A DNA stretch of 32,325 nucleotides from assembly GCA_002371495.1 (NCBI GenBank), contig DFIX01000027.1:1-32325 (forward strand). The letters are read 5' to 3'. The position numbers were made by a program, and so were the translations under genes. The DNA comes from Eggerthellaceae bacterium UBA3686. Its GTDB lineage: Bacteria > Actinomycetota > Coriobacteriia > Coriobacteriales > Eggerthellaceae. Below the pieces are notes generated by a model. It searched no databases, was not told the DNA's origin, and saw only the letters and a program-made list of their open reading frames with translations. Within the stretch, counting starts at the first letter, position 1. Each line of letters opens with the position of its first letter. Below, piece by piece: positions 27,208-32,325 of this stretch.

Positions 27208-27363
27208 CTACTTGAAGCAGGGGTGCCACTTGCGATGCCACTCGGGTGGCTCGGGAATCGGCTCGCCCTTGATGACCGCGGCGACGACGCGGCGATGCAC
27301 GATGAGCGATGCTGCCATGCAACCTGCGGCAAGTCCCAGGGCGACATACAGGCACTTTTTCAT
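27208..27363 (-). CDS. 51-residue single-pass membrane protein, unknown function
   Basis: A small gene starting MKKCLYVALGLAAGCMAASL and ending HRKWHPCFK. One N-terminal hydrophobic helix (about 4-22) is followed by a basic, Pro- and Trp-rich tail (EPIPEPPEWHRKWHPCF). GGGGAG lies just before the ATG, and TACAAT stands at 27399-27404 on the minus strand as a -10. The gene is bounded by an intrinsic terminator, so it is a complete one-gene transcription unit. I do not recognise the family. The cysteines in the helix could mark a lipoprotein-like site (AAGC), but this is weak. Confidence 0.75.
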   Translation of the reverse strand: MKKCLYVALGLAAGCMAASLIVHRRVVAAVIKGEPIPEPPEWHRKWHPCFK

Positions 27364-27398
27364 AGTTGCTCCCCTTTCCGGATTACATGTCTTGCATC

Positions 27399-27404
27399 AT
27401 TGTA
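27399..27404 (-). promoter_or_regulatory. -10 box of the 51-residue gene (CGTACAAT)
   Basis: TACAAT preceded by CG stands 35 bases before the ATG. The same CGTACAAT precedes the ACT-domain gene and the TauE/SafE gene. No clear -35 is visible. Confidence 0.5.
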
Positions 27405-27497
27405 CGTGAACGAAAAACGAAAGACCGTTCGCATAGATAAAAAAAAGATTTCGCAAGCGGGAGGGCGCAAGAACAAGCCCCCGACGCTCCGTTCCCG

Positions 27498-27503
27498 TAC
27501 AAT
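27498..27503 (+). promoter_or_regulatory. -10 box of the ACT-domain gene (CGTACAAT)
   Basis: TACAAT lies 27 bases before the ATG at 27531, with AAGGAG between. It is divergent from the promoter of the 51-residue gene. Confidence 0.5.
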
Positions 27504-27530
27504 TGCCTGATAGGAAAACAAGGAGACACT

Positions 27531-27896
27531 ATGAAGCTAAAGGTTTTCGAAACGGCGCTCAGCGTCTGCAAGGTCAGCGGACTCGAGCGCGTCGACTTCA
27601 ACCACGAGCTTACGTTCGTTGGCATCACCGACGAGGAAGTTTCGCTCGTCTGCCCGACCGACGTCGTACCCAAGCATACGACCGCACGCGAAGACGGCTG
27701 GCAGGCGTTTCGCATCGAAGGCGAGCTCGACTTCTCGCTCGTAGGTATTTTGGCCAAGATTTCGGGCGTGCTCGCGGAAGCGCAGATCGGCCTCTTTGCC
27801 GTATCGACCTACAACACCGATTACATACTGGTAAAAGCCGCAGACCTCGACCGCGCACTCGAAGCGCTCGGCAAGGCTGGCTACGAAATTGCCTGA
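27531..27896 (+). CDS. ACT-domain protein (tandem ACT_7-like)
   Basis: A 121-residue cytoplasmic protein. The second half, FRIEGELDFSLVGILAKISGVLAEAQIGLFAVSTYNTDYILVKAADLDRA, is a clear ACT domain like those of aspartokinase-type ACT_7 proteins (broken here for length: start FRIEGELDFSLVGI, end NTDYILVKA). The first half resembles a partner ACT-like fold. Such stand-alone proteins often bind amino acids; the ligand here is unknown. AAGGAG supports the start. It is a single gene between divergent and convergent neighbours. Confidence 0.85.
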   Translation: MKLKVFETALSVCKVSGLERVDFNHELTFVGITDEEVSLVCPTDVVPKHTTAREDGWQAFRIEGELDFSLVGILAKISGVLAEAQIGLFAVSTYNTDYILVKAADLDRALEALGKAGYEIA

Positions 27897-27920
27897 CGAG
27901 CTTGCAGGGCGTTTCCGCTC

Positions 27921-28349
27921 TTACGAACGTTGTGGACGCGCGGCCAAAAAGGCGATGACCAACAATACCAGGCCGGCGCCGTCGAAAACGATGAAGCGCA
28001 TCACCGATGAGCCGAGCTGCGCCAATTCGGGCGAGAGACTCGCATAAAGCAAACTTTCGCCGACAAGGCCGATGAGCTGCTGGGCAATTACAACCGCAAA
28101 CAGCATGCGGTACCTGTGCGGTCGTGCTATCACCGGCGGATACGTGGCGTTCCACATCAGAAAGCAGATGCCGAACGACTGGACGATGGCGACAGCTGCC
28201 GCGCCTTCCAGCTGATACGCCGCCGTATACGCCTCGGGCCAAATCACAAACTGCAGCGCGCATTGCACGTTGATGAAGAACACGAGCGCCACGAGCGCCC
28301 GCGAGACCCAAACGCGCCCCATACCGGCGCTGCTGTCCTGTTTGTCCAT
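27921..28349 (-). CDS. small four-helix membrane protein, unknown function
   Basis: About 142 residues with four hydrophobic segments (roughly ALVALVFFINVQCALQFVI, AVAIVQSFGICFLMW, LFAVVIAQQLIGLVG and FIVFDGAGLVLLVIAFLAA). There are no catalytic motifs I recognise, and the layout suggests an uncharacterised DUF. The ATG at 28349 (MDKQDSS) has GAGGGTGGG upstream; a GTG three codons earlier is possible. It is convergent with the ACT-domain gene, only 24 bases apart. Confidence 0.75.
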   Translation of the reverse strand: MDKQDSSAGMGRVWVSRALVALVFFINVQCALQFVIWPEAYTAAYQLEGAAAVAIVQSFGICFLMWNATYPPVIARPHRYRMLFAVVIAQQLIGLVGESLLYASLSPELAQLGSSVMRFIVFDGAGLVLLVIAFLAARPQRS

Positions 28350-28398
28350 GGCACCCACCCTCTGTATGCGAACAACTAGCTGCCCTGCGTTCGACCGA

Positions 28399-28932
28399 TC
28401 AGCCTACATCCTCGAGCAAGACCGCATGCACCGGCTCGTAAACTGGACGAGAGCCCGACAAATCTGACCGGAACAACGTCACCGTGCTCACAGTACCATC
28501 GGCAATGACGGGCGCTGGAAGCAACCCCGACGAAACGTCCGCCTTCCTCATGAGCGTCACGTGGGGCTTAAAGCTCTTCTCGTCAAAATCGAACCCTTCC
28601 CCCCGAAGCTCTTCGCGCACGCGGGTCGCGAGTTCGGGCAGGTCGCCAGCATCTTCGAAACCCTGCCAGAGCGTTGCCGACGTGCGCTTGCCAAAGCTTC
28701 CGAGCGCTCCGAATGACACCTTGAAGCAGGTGAATCCCCTGCACCCTGCCTCGAGGGCAGCTACGGCCGCATCGATACGCGTAGCTGATACTTCGCCCAA
28801 AAACGCCAACGTCACGTGGAAGGAATCGGGTGCAACGTAGCGCCCGCGCACACTTGCGCGCAGCAGAGCCGACGTCTCTGCCAGGGCCTCGCGCATAGCC
28901 TGCGGAAGTTCCACCGCAACAAACAGCCTCAT
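28399..28932 (-). CDS. thpR: RNA 2',3'-cyclic phosphodiesterase
   Basis: A 177-residue 2H phosphoesterase of the LigT/ThpR family. It opens RLFVAVELPQAMREAL, and the two HxTx catalytic motifs are in SFHVTLAFLG and FKPHVTLMRK. Length is typical. The start at 28932 has AAGGGG upstream; an earlier in-frame ATG at 28962 would add ten unrelated residues. The natural substrate of this family is still unclear. Confidence 0.92.
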   Translation of the reverse strand: MRLFVAVELPQAMREALAETSALLRASVRGRYVAPDSFHVTLAFLGEVSATRIDAAVAALEAGCRGFTCFKVSFGALGSFGKRTSATLWQGFEDAGDLPELATRVREELRGEGFDFDEKSFKPHVTLMRKADVSSGLLPAPVIADGTVSTVTLFRSDLSGSRPVYEPVHAVLLEDVG

Positions 28933-29054
28933 TTTGCCCCTTCTTTCAAAATGGCATAACAACGGGAACGCAGCTTATTGTCCCACATGTCGAAACGGCA
29001 ACGGATTGTCATCGCGATTGCCACAGTTCAGAAGGTTTTCAGAAATATCTATAA

Positions 29055-29065
29055 ACTATAGACTC
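29055..29065 (+). promoter_or_regulatory. possible promoter of the PGPGW-like gene
   Basis: ACTATAGACTC, with TATAGA as a -10 candidate, is shared with the amt-glnK intergenic region (3194-3204). It lies 28 bases before the ATG at 29093. Confidence 0.35.
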
Positions 29066-29092
29066 AGATAATGTACTAGTGAGGAGCGAAGC

Positions 29093-29479
29093 ATGAACGC
29101 CAACCAGACCATCATCGATGTTACCCCCATCGCGCATTCGAGCAGCCGCGCTTCCTCGGCAAGCCAAAGCCGTCCCCAAAGCCATGCGAGCTCAAGCGCC
29201 AAATACGCCGCAGCCGATACCCGGCCCCGCACGGATTTCCGCCCGTATGGCACCAGCTTCGGCTACCAATGGCCAAACTCAGACCAGGTACGCTACGCGA
29301 CGCAGACCGTCACCGCCAAATCCGCTTCCAGCGTGTTCGGGAGCTTCCTGCAGATCGGCGCCGGCGCAGGCCTCGTGTTGCTCGGCATCCCGATGCTCAT
29401 CTTGCCGGGGCCTGGCCTGCTTTCCATCGGCGCTGGCATGATGCTTGCTGCCAACGGCGCACGCAAGCTGCTGTCGTAG
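29093..29479 (+). CDS. small membrane protein with PGPGW-like C-terminal domain
   Basis: 128 residues. The first 55 are low complexity, rich in Ser, Ala and Arg (SSSRASSASQSRPQS), and probably disordered in the cytoplasm. The C-terminal part forms a hydrophobic hairpin: FLQIGAGAGLVLLGIPMLIL, PGPG, LLSIGAGMMLAANGARKLL. The LPGPG turn between two helices resembles the PGPGW putative transmembrane family. GAGGAG supports the start. Its function is unknown. It is convergent with the EamA gene, with palindrome copy 9 between them. Confidence 0.75.
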   Translation: MNANQTIIDVTPIAHSSSRASSASQSRPQSHASSSAKYAAADTRPRTDFRPYGTSFGYQWPNSDQVRYATQTVTAKSASSVFGSFLQIGAGAGLVLLGIPMLILPGPGLLSIGAGMMLAANGARKLLS

Positions 29480-29551
29480 AACGGGCTCCGAAACCGGCTC
29501 GGGAACAACCTGAAACCCGCCCCTCAATAAGCGCGTTTTTATCCGGCGCGA

Positions 29552-29584
29552 AATGAGCTGGAAGAACAGTTCTTCCAGCTCATC
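29552..29584. repeat. 33-base palindrome, copy 9 (between convergent genes)
   Basis: AATGAGCTGGAAGAAC, central A, GTTCTTCCAGCTCATC has 15 perfect pairs of a different stem subtype from copies 3-5. It is the only intergenic copy outside the nitrogen island, 36 bases from the EamA stop. Confidence 0.92.
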
Positions 29585-29619
29585 CGCCCGTTCGGGATTC
29601 GTCGCTGGCTTAACGGGGC

Positions 29620-30600
29620 TCAAGCATCTGGCCGCTTGTTGCGCGCGTTCTCGATGAAGTCAGGGACCTGGGCGATGATGACGGCCGCGAAGACGAGCGC
29701 GCACCCCAAAAGCTCAATTGGACTCAGTGCCTCGGACAGCACGAGCCAACCGCCCAGCGCGGCAAAGACCGACTCCAAACTCATCAGGATCGACGCAACC
29801 GTGGGGTCGGTCGTCTGCTGCGCGATGATCTGGAAGGTGTAGGCAATGCCATCCGAGCAGATGCCGGCATATAGGATGGGTATCGCCGCCGCGACGACCA
29901 GCGAAACTTCGGGGTGTTCGAAAATCGCCATGCACACAAGCGAAAGCGCTGCCGACGTCAAGAGCTGCACGCACGAAAGCCGCACGCCGTCGACATGCGT
30001 GTAGCGGTCGATCACGATGATGTGCACCGCATACCCGATGGCGCAGACGAACACCAGAACATCGCCCACATACATGTTGTCGAAGCCATCTGGCACGCAT
30101 AGTAACCACATGCCCACGAGCGCCACGCCCGTTGCAACGAATACGAGCGGATGCGGTCGCTTTCCGGTGAACGTCCCGATCAACGCAACGACAACCATGT
30201 AAAGTGCCGTTATGAAGCCCGACCGGCCCGATACCGCCGTGCCTTCGGGATACGACGTAATGCCGGCTTGCTGAAGGTACGATGCCGCAAACAACACCGC
30301 CCCGCACACAACGCCGCCGATAACGAGCTCGCGCATACCGTAGCCCGCAGAGTCCGAGACCGAGGCCGCTCTTGCGCCTGCATCGCCCGCCCGGCGCGGA
30401 GGCCTGTCGGAGCCCGTCTTCTTCCGCAAGGCGATAACGCCTGTCAGGAACAGGGCGCCAACCAAATTGCGCGAGGCGTTGAAGGTGAAGGGCTGCACGT
30501 CCTGCGCTGCCGTTGTTTGCGCGACGAACGCCATTCCCCATAGGATGGCGGTAATCAGAAGCAGGATCGGTCCTTTTGCTTTTGGCGGCATTGTCGGCAA
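29620..30600 (-). CDS. EamA-family (DMT superfamily) transporter
   Basis: About 326 residues with ten hydrophobic helices in two EamA repeats, such as ILLLITAILWGMAFVAQ at the start and ALGGWLVLSEALSPIELLG near the end. It is a probable metabolite exporter of unknown substrate. Starts: TTG at 30600 has AAAGGG at good distance; ATG at 30591 is also possible. A soluble loop (about 62-85) rich in Arg, Pro and Ala sits between helices 2 and 3. It is divergent from the TauE/SafE gene. Confidence 0.9.
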   Translation of the reverse strand: MPTMPPKAKGPILLLITAILWGMAFVAQTTAAQDVQPFTFNASRNLVGALFLTGVIALRKKTGSDRPPRRAGDAGARAASVSDSAGYGMRELVIGGVVCGAVLFAASYLQQAGITSYPEGTAVSGRSGFITALYMVVVALIGTFTGKRPHPLVFVATGVALVGMWLLCVPDGFDNMYVGDVLVFVCAIGYAVHIIVIDRYTHVDGVRLSCVQLLTSAALSLVCMAIFEHPEVSLVVAAAIPILYAGICSDGIAYTFQIIAQQTTDPTVASILMSLESVFAALGGWLVLSEALSPIELLGCALVFAAVIIAQVPDFIENARNKRPDA

Positions 30601-30657
30601 GAAGCCCTTTCGAAACAGCGCCCGAAATCGAACCCGCCCATGATAACATGGCCGCCA

Positions 30658-30715
30658 GGCAAGCCAGAGAGCACCATCCCCTCAGGCTTGCCAGAATGCG
30701 CGGTATCGTACAATG
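30658..30715 (+). promoter_or_regulatory. promoter and inverted repeat between eamA and tauE genes
   Basis: CGTACAAT at 30708-30715 is a -10 box, with TTGCCA at 30689-30694 a weak -35. GGCAAGCC (30658-30665) and GGCTTGCC (30686-30693) form an 8-base inverted repeat overlapping the -35, a possible operator. Confidence 0.45.
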
Positions 30716-30741
30716 AGCGTCGAGCAAACGAAAGGTAGCAC

Positions 30742-31494
30742 ATGGAGTTCCTCATCGTCTGCCCGCTGGCGTTCGTTGCGGGCTTTGTCGATGCCATCGC
30801 CGGCGGGGGCGGGCTGATATCGCTGCCGGCGTATATTTTCGCCGGCCTTCCTGTGCATGCGGCACTCGGCACCAACAAGCTCTCAAGCTCGATGGGCACG
30901 CTTATCGCAACCATCCGATATTCCCTGAGCGGCTATATGGTGCGCACTTTCGTAATCGTGGCTGTTCCTTGCGCACTTGTAGGCTCATGGCTCGGAAGCA
31001 ACCTCGCATTGGTAACGGGCGACTTCGCGTTCAAGATCATGATGTTGGCCGTCCTGCCCTTCGTTGCGTTTTTCGTCTTGAAAACGAAAGACCTCGACGC
31101 GTTCTCGAAAGACGAGATCCCGTGCAATCGCGCGCTCGCCCTAACGGCTGGAATCGCCTTGACCGTAGGCGTATACGACGGATTTTACGGTCCGGGCACG
31201 GGGACATTTCTGATGTTGCTGCTGACTGCGCTCGCGCACCAGGATGTGCGCACGGCGGCGGGCACCACCAAAGCCGTCAACCTTTCCACCAACCTTGCAG
31301 CTCTTAGCGTCTTCCTGGTAAACGGTGTTGTGCTATTGCCGCTTGGGCTCACTGCCGGCGCCTTCAACATCCTGGGTAACTACATGGGCGCGGGCAGCTT
31401 CAAGAAAAAGGGATCGGGCATAGCCCGGCCCATCATGCTCGTGGTTATCGCGCTTTTCGCAGCAAAGCTCATATTCGATATATTCATCTCGTGA
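30742..31494 (+). CDS. TauE/SafE-family membrane transporter
   Basis: A 250-residue membrane protein with about eight helices. The first half has AGFVDAIAGGGGLISLPAYI and GTNKLSSSMGT; the second repeat has DGFYGPGTGTFLML and TTKAVNLSTNLAAL. These are the two Gly-rich signatures of TauE/SafE, a family often moving sulfonates, sulfite or related organic anions. The substrate is unknown. GAAAGG precedes the ATG. It is followed by rsmJ 21 bases later, probably on the same transcript. Confidence 0.93.
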   Translation: MEFLIVCPLAFVAGFVDAIAGGGGLISLPAYIFAGLPVHAALGTNKLSSSMGTLIATIRYSLSGYMVRTFVIVAVPCALVGSWLGSNLALVTGDFAFKIMMLAVLPFVAFFVLKTKDLDAFSKDEIPCNRALALTAGIALTVGVYDGFYGPGTGTFLMLLLTALAHQDVRTAAGTTKAVNLSTNLAALSVFLVNGVVLLPLGLTAGAFNILGNYMGAGSFKKKGSGIARPIMLVVIALFAAKLIFDIFIS

Positions 31495-31515
31495 CCGTTC
31501 GGCGAAAGGCTCCCA

Positions 31516-32298
31516 TTGCAAAACGCGCATGACAATAACGTTACGGACCGCGCATCCCTATATGCCGCCGGAAACAGCGAACTCGAAGCTGCGCTAGCGG
31601 CTGCAGGACTGACAATGGCCAAAGGGGCTGACGGGCTTGCCATCAGCGACGGGATCATGTATTTGCGAGGCGACTTCGCGCATATGCTGCCGCGGCTCAG
31701 GCCCGGCAACCTTCAGCGCGAGCTACTCGTGCGCGCCGCGAAGGTCAAGGGCGTGAAAGCCCCTCTGGCCATAGACGCGACGGCTGGCCTCGGCGAGGAC
31801 TCGTTGCTGCTTGCAGCTGCGGGTTTCACGGTGCTGCTCTACGAGCGCAACCCGGTCATTGCGGCGTTGCTGGAAGATGCGCTCGAGCGCGCCCGCCTCG
31901 TGCCCGAACTCGCCGATGTCGCCTGCCGCATGACGGTCGTCGAAGCCGACAGCGTCGACGGATTGTCCACACTCGCGCGCATGCTTGCTGACCAGGCACA
32001 AAAGAGCACTGGCATTGCTGTTTCAGAAGGTCCGCATCGACCCGACATCGTCTTGCTCGACCCGATGTTTCCCCAAAAACAGAAGAGCTCGTCGGTCAAG
32101 AAGAAGCTCCAGCTCTTGCAGCGACTCGAGCGCCCTTGCGACGACGAGAGCGCACTGCTCGACGCCGCCCTTTCCGTTAGCCCCCGCAAAGTCGTCGTGA
32201 AGCGCCCGGTGAAGGGCCCCTACCTCGCAGGCCGCAAACCCGATTACTCGCTTGCAGGCAAGGCCGTTCGCTACGACTGCATCGTCCTGGCACGCTAG
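31516..32298 (+). CDS. rsmJ: 16S rRNA (guanine-1516-N2)-methyltransferase, RsmJ family
   Basis: A 260-residue SAM-dependent methyltransferase. The SAM-binding motif is AIDATAGLGEDSLLLAAAG near residue 80, with YERNPVIAALL after it. The catalytic region is IVLLDPMFPQKQKSS, with VKKK following and KVVVKRPVKGPYLAG near the end, all matching E. coli RsmJ as remembered. The start codon is TTG at 31516 with GAAAGG upstream; an internal ATG would remove part of the N-terminal domain. An actinobacterial genome with this mainly proteobacterial family name is notable, but homologues may be wider. The remaining 27 bases of the window end in AAAAAGGGGAG, likely the ribosome-binding site of the next gene. 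Confidence 0.85.
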   Translation: MQNAHDNNVTDRASLYAAGNSELEAALAAAGLTMAKGADGLAISDGIMYLRGDFAHMLPRLRPGNLQRELLVRAAKVKGVKAPLAIDATAGLGEDSLLLAAAGFTVLLYERNPVIAALLEDALERARLVPELADVACRMTVVEADSVDGLSTLARMLADQAQKSTGIAVSEGPHRPDIVLLDPMFPQKQKSSSVKKKLQLLQRLERPCDDESALLDAALSVSPRKVVVKRPVKGPYLAGRKPDYSLAGKAVRYDCIVLAR

Positions 32299-32325
32299 AC
32301 GATGAACTGGCAAAAAGGGGAGACT

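Overview
This is a GC-rich chromosomal segment from an actinobacterium. The combination of a type III glutamine synthetase, LL-diaminopimelate aminotransferase (DapL), MurT/GatD lipid II amidation, an Fe-S type PurF and a GlnR-like regulator, together with the codon use, suggests a gut-type member of the Coriobacteriia (Eggerthellaceae-like). The genus is not determinable from the sequence and the placement is an inference. 

Layout. Positions 1-1560 hold an IS110-family insertion sequence whose upstream non-coding end is a candidate bridge RNA. Positions 1570-5980 hold a plus-strand block: ammonium channel amt, PII protein glnK and a fused murT-gatD gene. Positions 6254-26238 hold a minus-strand block. 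In transcription order this is asnB, a GlnR-like regulator, gltB, gltD, dapF, dapL, glnA (type III), purF, carA and carB. Positions 26239-26745 are an intergenic region with a duplicated 77-bp hairpin sequence. The remainder (26746-32298) is mixed housekeeping: a thioredoxin-like protein, a 51-residue membrane peptide, an ACT-domain protein, a small four-helix membrane protein, thpR, a PGPGW-like membrane protein, an EamA transporter, a TauE/SafE transporter and rsmJ. 

How the genes work together. Almost every gene from 1.7 to 26.2 kb takes up ammonium, fixes it into glutamine or glutamate, senses nitrogen status, or spends glutamine amide nitrogen: GatD on lipid II, CarA on carbamoyl phosphate, PurF on purines, GltB on glutamate and AsnB on asparagine. 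DapL consumes glutamate to make the cell-wall diamino acid. The region therefore looks like a nitrogen-assimilation island with its own regulator. 

Two cis-acting patterns stand out. First, a 33-base palindrome (16-base arm, one central base, 16-base arm; core GAAC-N-GTTC) occurs nine times plus one decayed copy, mostly between genes of the island. It shows compensatory stem changes, supplies the stop codons of carA, purF and gltD, and lies twice in frame inside carB. Second, half-sites of GAAAC/GTTAC type spaced 11 bases apart precede amt, carA, glnA and the regulator-gltBD operon. In each case a -10-like hexamer lies exactly 10 bases beyond the last half-site, as expected for a GlnR-type activator. 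No computation was run. All statements are by eye, and family assignments rest on remembered motifs.
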